Shown here: piece after piece, positions 15,983 through 24,654 of the stretch | How positions within the stretch are numbered: position 1 is the first letter of the stretch | Layout of the letters: each line of letters starts with the position of its first letter | DNA from: CAYWXK01 sp964462515 | Lineage (GTDB): Bacteria; Planctomycetota; Phycisphaerae; Sedimentisphaerales; Anaerobacaceae | Length of the DNA: 57,767 nt | NCBI GenBank assembly: GCA_964462515.1 | Contig: CAYWXK010000025.1 | Span: 1 to 57,767, forward strand | Direction of reading: 5' to 3' | Position numbers and translations under genes: made by a program | The notes under the pieces: model-generated | What the model was told of the DNA's origin: nothing | The model's input: the letters and a program-made list of their open reading frames with translations, nothing else | Databases searched by the model: none

Positions 15983-16505
15983 CACATTCTCCTCCTCATT
16001 AAGTTTTTAAATCTACAATAGAAAACTGGTATATACTACCAGAATATATTCAGTCATAATTATTGGACTAAAACCGCTTGCAAAAGTCAAGTCTTTTTTC
16101 AAAATTTTTGACGGGTTCTATGAAAAACTGCTTAATTAGCCAAAAAACCCTTTTTATAGGGTTAAAATGCGGCATTTTAAGCTGGGTAAGATGCGCAATT
16201 TTTGTAAAATTTTTCAAAATTCTCTTTTTTTGCAGAATTTACCGCTGCCTTTTTCAGTATTGATACGAGTTATAGTAAAAATTTGCTCTTTGCTGATACG
16301 TAGAGTTGGGTTGCCATTAATACCAATTTTAGTAGTTGAGGCCCTCCCAGTCACCAGTATATACAATTCTTTCGGCAATTTTCAACTATAATTGGTATGA
16401 GATGCAAAAAACGCGTTTTTGCCGCACACAACTGTGTGATTGTTGCCCCACCTCTGCATTACAACCAGATTGTATTTATGCTATTTGTCCCCCCTATCAG
16501 CCATC
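15983..16505. other. Upstream region of PEP-CTERM copy 1, duplicated upstream of copy 2
   Basis: The part at about 16055-16250 is repeated at about 17095-17275 (shared TTTAGTCCAATAATT on the minus strand, a CCCTTTTTATAGGG hairpin counterpart, TTTTTCAAAATTT blocks). Further out are an inverted pair ACCAATTTTAGTAGTTGA (16322-16339) and TCAACTATAATTGGT (16381-16395), a near-perfect palindrome GCAAAAAACGCGTTTTTGC (16402-16420), and CACACAACTGTGTG (16425-16438), the latter also echoed at 17538-17551. Confidence 0.6.
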
Positions 16506-17018
16506 TTACGCGCTGCGTTTCATAAGCAATAATGCCAGGGCACCTAAAGCTAACAATAGTCCTGTCGCTGGTTCAGGTATTGGCGGCGGTGGTGGCGGTG
16601 GCGGTATGTAGCCACCCCCTCCTGATGGTGGGGAGTATCCTCCACCGCCAACAAAGTGGCTGGGGCTGCCTCCTCCCCCAATTAAGAACCCGTATTCTGT
16701 CTGCTCGAATACCGCAATAATAATTTTTGGTTTATTAAGGTAAACAACCGTAGTGCTTGCTGTTGGGTCAACAACATCGCCAAGCCAATGAATAAACTGA
16801 TAGCCTAGTTTTGGAATCGCGGTCAAGGTAACTTCAGCATTTATCTCGAAGTTATATACACCGGCGCTGGGAATTATTTTACCACCCTGCGGTGGGCTTT
16901 GCTGAATAAGAAGTGTAACGCGGGACGTTTGGCAATACGCCGGTGTGAACAAAACCCCCAAAATAATCAGGCTTCCTGCCGCCATACCCCGCCGCCTCAG
17001 TCCGTTATCGCAGTCCAT
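16506..17018 (-). CDS. PEP-CTERM sorted secreted protein, copy 2
   Basis: This gene encodes 170 aa. The ATG at 17018 has AGAGGAG seven bases before it, so the longer frame to 17075 is not used. The architecture equals copy 1: signal peptide, one Q-S-P-P-Q-G-G...G-Y-Q-F-I-H-W-L-G-D-V module, Gly-rich linker, poly-Pro run, then P-E-P-A-T-G-L-L-L-A-L and a basic end. The two proteins differ mostly in the linker, where repeats of Gly-Gly-Gly-Tyr occur. The encoded proteins are probably cell-surface or exopolysaccharide-associated. Confidence 0.85.
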   Translation of the reverse strand: MDCDNGLRRRGMAAGSLIILGVLFTPAYCQTSRVTLLIQQSPPQGGKIIPSAGVYNFEINAEVTLTAIPKLGYQFIHWLGDVVDPTASTTVVYLNKPKIIIAVFEQTEYGFLIGGGGSPSHFVGGGGYSPPSGGGGYIPPPPPPPPIPEPATGLLLALGALALLLMKRSA

Positions 17019-17611
17019 TGCGTTTCTCCTCTTTATCGGGTTTCTGCTCTGCAAAAATAAATTGTTATCCGCCAAAGCAGTATAGACTTAATCAAAATTA
17101 TTGGACTAAATCTGGTGCAAAATCAAGTCTTTTTTCAAAATTTCTGACGATTAAAAAGTTAATTAGCCAGAAAGCCCCTCTATTAGGGCTAAAATGCAGG
17201 ATTTTAAGAAGGGAAAGATGCGAAATCTTTATAAAATTTTTCAAAATTTTTTTTTGCGAAGTTTGCTGTTGCCTTTCTCATCATACGGGCGCAGAAACAC
17301 GCTTTTTATCCGCCTTCGCAGAAAACCACTGCTTTTAGCTGTGGATGTCCGTCCTCCGCAGTCCTGAAGTATCGGGACTGCTATGGAGGATAAAAATGCG
17401 AAAAGAGAAACCGTCCGAAGCTTTGTGCGTAGGGTATGCTTCGGCGGATTCCGCCGACCTTACTTCGCCCGCCGAAGCGGGCTACGCGAAGGCGGGAGAG
17501 ATGGAGGTACCACGGCCTTCGCCCGTGGGGCTCTATTGCACACAATTGTGTGATTGGTACTTATCTCTTCCTTGTAGCCGGATTGCGTTTGTGCTGCTGG
17601 TTTCTGCGTAT
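17019..17611. other. Intergenic: duplicated PEP-CTERM leader and palindrome cluster
   Basis: 17095-17275 repeats the leader of copy 1. From 17352 to 17390 an R7 hairpin is seen (TCCTCC...GCAGTCC/GGGACTGC...GGAGGA). Then 17441-17530 holds several GC-rich palindromes (TTCGGCGGATTCCGCCGA; CGCCCGCCGAAGCGGGC; CCACGG...CCGTGG) and 17538-17551 is the perfect palindrome CACACAATTGTGTG. No gene is likely. Confidence 0.6.
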
Positions 17612-18811
17612 TTATCCGTCAGAAGTGCGGCGTATGAATCGGCTGATATTGCGAATTGCCTGGCGAAGTCGCTGCTCATTTTCGACGAGGGCAATCCGCA
17701 TGTAACCTTCGCCATTTTCGCCGAAGGCCCTGCCGGGGGCGATTGCAACATCGGCATACTCCAGCAGGTCCATAGCGTAATCAATAGTGCCCTTGCCTTT
17801 GGTGTGCTCCGGCGGAACCTTTGGCCATACGAACATCGTTGCGCGGGGTTTTTCGACCTGCCAGCCGATTCTGGTAAGGCCATCGCAGACGACGTCGCGT
17901 CGTAACTGGTATTTTTTATTTTGCGTGACGATATCTGCATCGCAGTCCCGCATCGCGATGATGCCGGCTATCTGAATTGCCTGGAATATGCCATAATCGT
18001 AATAGCCCTTTATTGTGGCAAGGTAATCAATCATATCTTTGTTGCCTGCTACAAAGCCAATACGAAAACCTGCCATATTATAGGGTTTGCTGAGTGTAAT
18101 AAGCTCGACGCCGACCTCTTTGGCGCCTTTGGTTGATAGAAAGCTGGGGGCTTTGTAATCATCGAAGCAGGTTTCGCCGTAGGCAAAGTCGTGGATGACC
18201 GCTATCTTAAATCGCTTAGCGACATCCACAACTGCTTCAAAAAAACCTTCTTCCACCGTCATTGTTGTTGGGTTGTGAGGGTAGTTTAGAATCAACAGTT
18301 TCGGTCTCGGATACAAATGCTCGCAAACCATCGCGATGGTGCTTAAGAACTTTTGGTCATTGCCAAGAGGCACACTAATCACATTTGCCCCGGCCAGCGT
18401 TACTGCGTAATTATGTATCTGAAAAGCAGGGTCAGGCACAATAGCCGTATCGCCCGGTTCGAGCATCGCCAGGCATAAATGGCTGAAGCCCTCTTTTGAG
18501 CCGATGCAGGCCAGAACCTCCGTTTGGGGGTCAAGCTGGACGTTCCATTTGCGCTGGTATTTTTTTGCGACCTCTTTTCGCAGATTTACAATGCCCTTAG
18601 ACGCACTATAGCGGTGATTGCGCGGGTCGCGTGCTGCCTCGCACAGCTTGTCAATTACAACCTGCGGAGCGCCATCCGAAGGATTTCCCATCCCCAAATC
18701 AATAATGTCCGCGCCTGCCTGACGTTTGGCAAGTTTCAGGGCGTTCAATCTCGCAAACAAATAAGGCGGCAGACGTTTTATTCTTTGTGCCGGTTCAATC
18801 TTGAATTCCAT
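17612..18811 (-). CDS. Class I/II PLP aminotransferase, AlaC/LL-diaminopimelate aminotransferase-like
   Basis: This gene encodes 399 aa. The fold-type I signature is complete: I-D-L-G-M-G-N-P-S-D-G near 40-50, a cofactor-binding G-S-K-E-G-F, N-Y-P-H-N-P-T motif, D-F-A-Y-G-E with the PLP aspartate/tyrosine, the Schiff-base lysine in T-L-S-K-P-Y-N-M-A-G-F-R-I-G, and the substrate arginine in Y-M-R-I-A-L-V near the C-terminus. This set fits AlaC-like (glutamate-pyruvate) and LL-DAP aminotransferases; substrate is not decided by sequence alone. The C-terminus ends R-R-T-S-D-G inside a region adjoining palindromic repeats. Confidence 0.85.
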   Translation of the reverse strand: MEFKIEPAQRIKRLPPYLFARLNALKLAKRQAGADIIDLGMGNPSDGAPQVVIDKLCEAARDPRNHRYSASKGIVNLRKEVAKKYQRKWNVQLDPQTEVLACIGSKEGFSHLCLAMLEPGDTAIVPDPAFQIHNYAVTLAGANVISVPLGNDQKFLSTIAMVCEHLYPRPKLLILNYPHNPTTMTVEEGFFEAVVDVAKRFKIAVIHDFAYGETCFDDYKAPSFLSTKGAKEVGVELITLSKPYNMAGFRIGFVAGNKDMIDYLATIKGYYDYGIFQAIQIAGIIAMRDCDADIVTQNKKYQLRRDVVCDGLTRIGWQVEKPRATMFVWPKVPPEHTKGKGTIDYAMDLLEYADVAIAPGRAFGENGEGYMRIALVENEQRLRQAIRNISRFIRRTSDG

Positions 18812-19114
18812 ATTTTTCGACCCTACCAGAAAATCAATTTGCCTTCAGGATTTGAAATTTCAAATTTCAAATTGAGCAACTCGACTATTTTATCACTTGA
18901 TTGGACATCTGCAAACCGGGATAAGTTTTGTTGTTTTCATAGCTGTCTGAAGAAAAAACTATAGCCAACAAACCCTTATCTCATTCGGCTTGTTGACAGA
19001 TTATCCTGCAATTTTTTTGGGCAGAACTGACTCATCTAAAGCGCCCCGAAATTGGCAAGATTGCTCCATATCCAAGGATTTGGGTTATTGAGGATTGAGT
19101 CAGATTGTTATCAT
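18812..19114. other. Intergenic region with an R8 AT-rich repeat
   Basis: 18851-18878 holds GAAATTTCAAATTTC-type sequence, the same class as at 29134-29156, 52738-52768 and 57228-57248. The rest shows no clear feature. Confidence 0.45.
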
Positions 19115-20728
19115 TTACCACCAACGAGGATTCTTTTCTATGAATTCCAGGACCGCCTGATACTTTGGGGCCTCGCTTACCGGCTGGCCGTGGTATTCCA
19201 TCAAGCCCCAACTTCCCCACTTTGAGTATCTGCCGACAGATGAGAATATCACAAACATCGTCCCGCCCGCTTGTTGCCAGCCGGCCAAATACTCAAGATA
19301 AAGCTCCCTCATCCGCGGATGCCGGTTGGCTGCGTGGAACAATTGTTCCAATAGCTGGTTATCTACTGCTTCACCTGTTCCGACAAGATGCTGGCCGCCT
19401 TCGTAAGCAATCAATACAAGGCCGCTTTCTTTTGCCTGCTGGGCCTGTTTGGCAATTGTTTCGTTGTTCTTTCTGATGGCTTCCCGGCAGGCATCCAGGA
19501 CCTGGTCCGGGGACATTTTGACGACTTCATTCTGGGTCTTTGGGCTGCCGAGTGCGTGGCCGAAGTAAGGTGCTATGGCTAAGGCATCAGCGTTTTTATA
19601 GGCATCTTCGAAGTTCATTACCTGGACACTTGTCCAGGGATTGGCGCTCTGGGCGGCCAGGACACGGACAAGCTGTTTTGTGCCGCCGAAGACCTCTTCC
19701 CAAATCTTAAATATCTGAACAGAGCGTCTGGAGTAGAAACGTAGTTGCGCCTGGAAGTCGTTATCGCTTAGTCCGAGCTGTTTGCCTTTGTCTTTGCAAT
19801 ATCGTGCCTGCTCGAATATCCCATTCCAGCACTCATTGGAATACTCTACGTATATTTTCCCCGACAGGTCGGGTTTGAGCTGTTCTTTTACCATTTTAGC
19901 AAATTCTCGGACGTAATCATCGGTAGCGAGGTGCGGCATACAGAACCAGGGGTCGGCGTTTAAGGTATTAGCCAGTTTTATCATATATTCCAGTGCCACG
20001 CCTTCAGAGTCTCCCTGGGTTTGCACCTTCGGTGTGGGGCGGTCGGACCAATTAGTTTGTCTGGAGTCGTTTGTTCGCTGCCAGTCCATAAATCGGATGA
20101 CCTTGAATTTCTCCCAGCGTTTTAGAAAGTCGGGATGAAAAGGCTGTTTATCGCAAGTATCCTCGAAGCCCGGCAATATGAAACGGATATTTCGGATGGG
20201 GTCATCGGGATTAGTTTTGGTAATCCGCAGCGACAGCAGATTCTGTTCGGGCTTTACCTCCACTTTTACACGGTTTGGTTTCTCTTCCACCACCGAGATG
20301 CCGTGTGCGAATCTGATTTCTCCCTGGCCGTCATAAATGCAGGTATAGACGCCCGGCTGGCAACGGTCGTTGATACTGCTTAAAATGATGGAGTCAGCGA
20401 AATGGCCGCCCTCGGCAAGGGAGCGGACCCAGCCATCCGGGGTGAGGTCAAGCTGGCCACCCTGGCCATACGGCTTGCCAGGTTCCTGACTTTTCCAGGG
20501 CTGCGAATGCTTAAAGAGGTCAACAAAAACAATTTCGGTTGAATAATAGCTAACGCCGCCGAGATTTATACCTACAGCCGAATTCCAATTCAAGCTCTGT
20601 GCTCTTTCGTATCGTTCTGCTGCACTGACATATTCACACAGGATGGTTATCACAAAAATAAGTTGAAAGAAAAAAGAAATCTCTGTTGACCGTCTATATA
20701 CCAGTTGTGCTGTAGTCTTATAAGCCAT
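19115..20728 (-). CDS. Secreted glycoside-hydrolase-like TIM-barrel protein
   Basis: This gene encodes 537 aa with an N-terminal signal or anchor segment (about 18-36). A beta-rich N-terminal region (about 45-180) precedes a TIM-barrel-like region. V-E-Y-S-N-E-C-W-N-G (about 280) has the Asn-Glu pair typical of the acid/base site in clan GH-A, and I-A-Y-E-G-G-Q-H-L (about 440) is placed like the nucleophile. Such proteins are often named cellulose-binding protein in planctomycetes. Substrate is unknown; polysaccharide degradation outside the cell is inferred from the neighbours. Confidence 0.7.
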   Translation of the reverse strand: MAYKTTAQLVYRRSTEISFFFQLIFVITILCEYVSAAERYERAQSLNWNSAVGINLGGVSYYSTEIVFVDLFKHSQPWKSQEPGKPYGQGGQLDLTPDGWVRSLAEGGHFADSIILSSINDRCQPGVYTCIYDGQGEIRFAHGISVVEEKPNRVKVEVKPEQNLLSLRITKTNPDDPIRNIRFILPGFEDTCDKQPFHPDFLKRWEKFKVIRFMDWQRTNDSRQTNWSDRPTPKVQTQGDSEGVALEYMIKLANTLNADPWFCMPHLATDDYVREFAKMVKEQLKPDLSGKIYVEYSNECWNGIFEQARYCKDKGKQLGLSDNDFQAQLRFYSRRSVQIFKIWEEVFGGTKQLVRVLAAQSANPWTSVQVMNFEDAYKNADALAIAPYFGHALGSPKTQNEVVKMSPDQVLDACREAIRKNNETIAKQAQQAKESGLVLIAYEGGQHLVGTGEAVDNQLLEQLFHAANRHPRMRELYLEYLAGWQQAGGTMFVIFSSVGRYSKWGSWGLMEYHGQPVSEAPKYQAVLEFIEKNPRWW

Positions 20729-20837
20729 TTTGAACTCTTAATCAGAGGCCGATTTGCGATTTCTTGCATTCAAAAAGCGGCATCCGGCTGCACCCTTCCA
20801 AATGGATTTCAGGGATAGCATTTTCAAGTTTTGGCAT

Positions 20838-21650
20838 TTAGAATCGTTTAACTAAACTAATCCCGGATGCAGCACTGCGACTTGTCGGGGCCACAGTGTA
20901 AGGCATCAGCTCAAAACCTGCGAGTTCGAGATTTTTATGTTTTCCGGCGATGGTATGGCCGACGACCCAGCCGAGAGTTGCCCCGAATACGATGTCACTT
21001 CCCCAGTGGTCGCCGGTGTCCATCATTCTGTAGGCCACACAGGATGCCAGGATATATGCGGGGATGCCTACCTTTGGCCCGTAAAACTCATCGAGGACGG
21101 AAGCGGCCGTAAAAGAGCTTGCGGTATGGCCGCTTGGCCAGGCCCAGTTCCCGCCGTTCGGAGTATCATTGTCCCTTATGGCCTTTAGCCCCACTATTAC
21201 CGCGCCTGATACTGAAAGGGCCGTAATCATTGTTGCTGCCCGCTGCTTATTAAGCTGGTCCTGATTTTCAGCGCTGATAATATACCAAAGACCTGCGGCT
21301 GGGAAATGAAAGGCGGGAGAGCCGATAATATTGAGGCTTTCATCTGTAAAACCGTGAACAGTTCTGTGCCACAAGAGATTTTCTGCAATTGTTTCATCTG
21401 CATCGCTTTTGTGCATCGCGACACTTGCGCCGCCGGCCAATAATAAGGCGGTCATATTATCCGCTCTTAAAAAAGTGTCTTTTGAATCTTCGATTAATCT
21501 ATCCGGTAGAGTGGGAAGGTCAGCCTTTGCGGATTCAAGCCACAGACTTTTCTTTGAGGTGTTTTCTGATTGGTTTGCACAACCTGCTACTAAAATTAAA
21601 CCTGCACAAAAAAATGCGAGCCAGACTGCGCTGCGGCAATATAATTTCAT
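20838..21650 (-). CDS. PAP2-superfamily phosphatase lipoprotein
   Basis: This gene encodes 270 aa. The N-terminus has a lipoprotein signal with L-V-A-G-C. The phosphatase motifs are K-x6-(D-T-P, a changed R-P) at about 156-164, W-P-S-G-H-T-A-S-S-F, and Y-R-M-M-D-T-G-D-H-W-G-S-D as the S-R-x5-H-x3-D motif with Y for S. The family removes phosphate from lipids or polyprenols, or acts as vanadium haloperoxidase. The motif changes may affect substrate or activity. Location in the periplasm or outer membrane is expected. Confidence 0.8.
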   Translation of the reverse strand: MKLYCRSAVWLAFFCAGLILVAGCANQSENTSKKSLWLESAKADLPTLPDRLIEDSKDTFLRADNMTALLLAGGASVAMHKSDADETIAENLLWHRTVHGFTDESLNIIGSPAFHFPAAGLWYIISAENQDQLNKQRAATMITALSVSGAVIVGLKAIRDNDTPNGGNWAWPSGHTASSFTAASVLDEFYGPKVGIPAYILASCVAYRMMDTGDHWGSDIVFGATLGWVVGHTIAGKHKNLELAGFELMPYTVAPTSRSAASGISLVKRF

Positions 21651-21668
21651 TCAAAAACTCCATCTTTT

Positions 21669-21850
21669 GGGTCTGTTGCCAAACTCTATTTTGTGGGATT
21701 GAGATTGCCACGCCCCCGTCGTTTTGCTTCGCAAAAGCGAGACAGCGAGGGCTCGCAATGACATAAAAACGCCATGTTTGTCATTGCGAGGAGACCCGCA
21801 CCAAAGTTTGGTGCGGGATGACGAAGCAATCTCCTGTTTGGCAACAAGCC
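21669..21850. repeat. Nested palindromic (MITE-like) element, family R6
   Basis: Outer arms TGTTGCCAAAC (21674-21684) and GTTTGGCAACA (21835-21845) are inverted. Inside lie GAGATTGCCACG (21701) and CGAAGCAATCTCC (ending 21834), CTCGCAATGACA (21752) and TGTCATTGCGAG (21779), and the hairpin ACCCGCACC/GGTGCGGG. The whole unit sits between the PAP2 gene and guaB. Outer arms plus inner arms resemble a small non-autonomous mobile element; no transposase is present in the window. Confidence 0.6.
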
Positions 21851-21975
21851 CTTTAGATGCAATACACATCAGGCATTACTATTCTTATTCAATTATTATC
21901 TTTATAATTCTGTTGGACACAGCGATAGTCTTAATACTTTCTTAAAGGATTTTCGCCGGCTCACAGACATAAGTA

Positions 21976-23490
21976 TTAATCTTCAAAAGGCAGGGAGGCG
22001 GAGTAGTTTGGGGCCTCTTTGGTTATCTGGACATCGTGCGGATGTGATTCGACGACCGAGGCGGCGCTTACGCGAACAAACCGGCTCTTTTTCCTTAGCT
22101 CTTCGATATTACGCGCACCACAGTAACCCATGCCTGCCCGCAGTCCGCCGACCAGTTGATAGAGAAAATCGCTCAGTGACCCCCTGTATGGGACGCGTCC
22201 TTCCACACCTTCGGGGACGAGTTTGCCTTCTTCGGTGGAGCTTTTCTGTCCGTATCTTTCGGCTGAACCTCTGACCATAGCACCCAGAGAACCCATACCT
22301 CTGTATTCTTTGAATTGTCTTCCCTTGAAGATTACTAACTGGCCGGGGCTTTCTTTGAGGCCCGCGAATAACGACCCTATCATTACGCTGGAGGCACCGG
22401 CGGCGATTGCCTTGGTTATGTCGCCTGAGTGCCTTATTCCGCCGTCAGCGATGACCGGAATATGATGCTTCTCGGCCACCTCGGCACAGTTGACTATCGC
22501 AGTTATTTGCGGCATACCTGCGCCGGAGATTATTCTGGTGGTGCAAATTGCGCCGGGCCCGATGCCGACTTTTACAGCGTTGGCGCCGGCTTTTATCAAT
22601 TCTTCTGCTGCTTCGCTGGTGGCAATGTTGCCTGCGATGACATCGATATTGTATTTAGCCTTGATATTTTTTACGGTATCGATGACATTTTGCGAATGGC
22701 CGTGAGCAGTATCGACCACAATGATATCGGCATCGGCGGCAATAAGGGCTTCGATTCGGTCATAATCGTGGACGCTAACCGCTGCGCCGACCCGGAGTCT
22801 GCCTCGTGTGTCTCTGGCGGCCCTCGGGAACTCCTGGACGCGGTCGATGTCTCTCATAGTAATCAGTCCTGCAAGCTCGCCCTTTGAATTGATTAAAAGG
22901 AGTTTTTCGACTTTGCGTTCCTGCAGAATTCCTTTGGCCTGTTCGAGTGTTGTTCCGGGCGGGCCTGTAACGAGGTTGTTCTTTGTCATTATGGAGTTTA
23001 TCGGGACTTCGAGGTCTTTGAGAAACTTCAAATCTCTTCGGGTTAGAATGCCCACGAGTTTTTTTCCATCGACCCTTCGATTTCGCTCAGGGTGGTGGTG
23101 AGCCGGTCGAGCCACGATTGGGATGCCCGAGACGTTCTGCTCGTTCATCAGCTCCATCGCTTTTCTGACGGGGTCGGCCGGCGACAATGTAATTGGGTCG
23201 AGAATGACGCCGTGCTCGGAGCGTTTGACCTTTGCAACTTCCCTTTTCTGGGCTTCGATGGACAGGTTTTTGTGAATTATGCCGATGCCGCCTTCCTGGG
23301 CCAGCGCTATCGCCAGTGCAGATTCGGTAACCGTATCCATTGCAGCAGAGACAATGGGGATATTTATCTTAACATTATTGGTCAGTTGTGTGCTGGTATC
23401 CGCCTGGCTTGGCACAAAATCGCTTTTAGCCGGTATCAGCAGCACATCGTCAAAGGTTATGCCTTCAATGGCAATTTTGCTTTTGTCCAT
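21976..23490 (-). CDS. guaB: IMP dehydrogenase with repeat-derived insertion in the CBS region
   Basis: This gene encodes 504 aa from the ATG at 23490, chosen because GGAG stands eight bases before it (a longer frame to 23508 exists). GuaB oxidises IMP to XMP, the first step to GMP. Motifs: T-F-D-D-V-L-L-I-P, S-A-A-M-D-T-V-T-E, the active-site G-P-G-A-I-C-T-T with catalytic Cys, and M-I-G-S-L-F-A-G. Two CBS domains lie at about 92-205. In the first CBS, after S-G-I-P-I-V, residues 127-140 (A-R-P-A-H-H-H-P-E-R-N-R-R-V) are coded by an R1 palindromic repeat where relatives have a short turn before G-K-x-L-V-G-I-L-T. The catalytic barrel is intact. Confidence 0.96.
   Translation of the reverse strand: MDKSKIAIEGITFDDVLLIPAKSDFVPSQADTSTQLTNNVKINIPIVSAAMDTVTESALAIALAQEGGIGIIHKNLSIEAQKREVAKVKRSEHGVILDPITLSPADPVRKAMELMNEQNVSGIPIVARPAHHHPERNRRVDGKKLVGILTRRDLKFLKDLEVPINSIMTKNNLVTGPPGTTLEQAKGILQERKVEKLLLINSKGELAGLITMRDIDRVQEFPRAARDTRGRLRVGAAVSVHDYDRIEALIAADADIIVVDTAHGHSQNVIDTVKNIKAKYNIDVIAGNIATSEAAEELIKAGANAVKVGIGPGAICTTRIISGAGMPQITAIVNCAEVAEKHHIPVIADGGIRHSGDITKAIAAGASSVMIGSLFAGLKESPGQLVIFKGRQFKEYRGMGSLGAMVRGSAERYGQKSSTEEGKLVPEGVEGRVPYRGSLSDFLYQLVGGLRAGMGYCGARNIEELRKKSRFVRVSAASVVESHPHDVQITKEAPNYSASLPFED
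23069..23110. repeat. R1 repeat inside guaB
   Basis: Plus-strand TCGACCCTTCG...CGCTCAGGGTGG...GAGCCGGTCGA; the flanking TCGAC/GTCGA arms pair. The element is read on the minus strand as GuaB residues 127-141. Confidence 0.75.
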
Positions 23491-23862
23491 TTTTTTCTCC
23501 AATAGCAATTTACCGTGCGCTTATTTGGGCAGTCAGTATAATGCGGCTATGAAACTGCGTCAAAACTATTTTTCTGCATAATCTTTCGCCCCGCACCAAT
23601 GGTTCGACAGGCTCGCCATCAGATTCGACAAGCTCACTACAAGCCCGAGCGGAGTCGAGGGATTGAACGTTTTTTAAGGTTTTTGTAAAAATTCTGATTA
23701 CAAACGCAATCTTGCGGACAATTGGTGCGAGGGTGCGGGGTTTTTATTTTGACCCGGCGAGGAGTCGGGATTATTCTGGTTGAGCAACGTTTATATAATA
23801 TGTTGCTGCTATTGAGTGACTTGGCAGGAAAATGCGTTTGATGTTGCTTTTGGAGACAGAAG
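23491..23862. other. Intergenic with a long stem and nested R1 copies
   Basis: CCCCGCACCAAT (23589-23600) can pair with ATTGGTGCGAGGGTGCGGGG (23721-23740), followed by TTTTTATTTT, so the unit can act as a terminator on the plus strand. The arms enclose two R1-related pieces (23601-23663, GGTTCGACAGGCTCGCC ... GTCGAGGGA). A similar arm pair occurs at 25446-25533. Confidence 0.6.
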
Positions 23863-24654
23863 ATGAATGTGGGCTACGAAAATGCGGGTGAGCAAACTCG
23901 TCGGGACGAAGCCCGCCGCAGTCCGAAGGCAAAGCCGTGGGGCTTTTGGCCTACTGTGGGATTTTCGCTGATTATTTTTATCGTTTATACAGTTATCCAG
24001 GTAATAATACTTGTCGTATTCGCGGTGGTAGCCGCACTTCGGGCCCAAAAATTCAATTTTGAGCAATACGTAAACGGTCTGGAATCAAACGGCTTGTTTC
24101 TGGCAATGGCAACGTGTGCGGCCGCACCATTTACAATCGGGGCAACGATACTTTTTGCGAAAATTCGCAGGCAAATCACACTCAAGGAGTATTTGGGGTT
24201 GCACAGAGTCGGATGGAAAGAGCTGCTTAAGTGGTGTTTAATTGTTCTGGTCTATGTGGTCTGTTTCGATACGCTCACGTATTTACTGGGCCGACCTGTC
24301 GTGCCGGAGTTTATGCTCGTCGCATATAAGAGCGCATATTTAACGCCGCTATTGTGGTTTGCTCTTGTAATTGCTGCGCCTTTAACTGAAGAGATATTAT
24401 TCCGAGGTTTTCTTTTCAAAGGAATCGAGCATTCAAGACTTGGGCCAGCGGGGGCGGTAATTATAAGTGCACTGGCCTGGTCGGTTATACACCTGCAATA
24501 TGATGCTTACGGCTTAGCCGGTATTTTTGCAGGCGGGCTGCTTCTTGGTTTTGCGCGCTTCAAGAGTAAATCCATATATCCACCTATCATTATGCACGCA
24601 CTTCAAAATATCATAGCAACCGTGGAGGTTATTATTTGCCTGAAAATGATATAG
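23863..24654 (+). CDS. CPBP-family intramembrane glutamic endopeptidase
   Basis: This gene encodes 263 aa, a multi-span membrane protein. The three family motifs are E176-E-I-L-F-R-G-F (motif 1, catalytic Glu and Arg181), H210-L-Q-Y-D (motif 2) and M-H245-A-L-Q-N (motif 3). Members cleave prenylated or membrane peptides, or serve as scaffolds in bacteriocin immunity. No bacteriocin gene is beside it. A short Arg-rich N-terminus precedes the first span at about 33-60. The only weak site upstream is GGAGACAG before the ATG. Confidence 0.88.
   Translation: MNVGYENAGEQTRRDEARRSPKAKPWGFWPTVGFSLIIFIVYTVIQVIILVVFAVVAALRAQKFNFEQYVNGLESNGLFLAMATCAAAPFTIGATILFAKIRRQITLKEYLGLHRVGWKELLKWCLIVLVYVVCFDTLTYLLGRPVVPEFMLVAYKSAYLTPLLWFALVIAAPLTEEILFRGFLFKGIEHSRLGPAGAVIISALAWSVIHLQYDAYGLAGIFAGGLLLGFARFKSKSIYPPIIMHALQNIIATVEVIICLKMI

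Noticed and set aside
17345..17905. Long plus-strand open frame
   Set aside because: It runs opposite to the aminotransferase gene, whose motifs are clear; the frame is its shadow plus repeat DNA.
22429..22887. Plus-strand frame of 152 codons within guaB
   Set aside because: Antisense shadow of the IMP dehydrogenase; no motif of its own.
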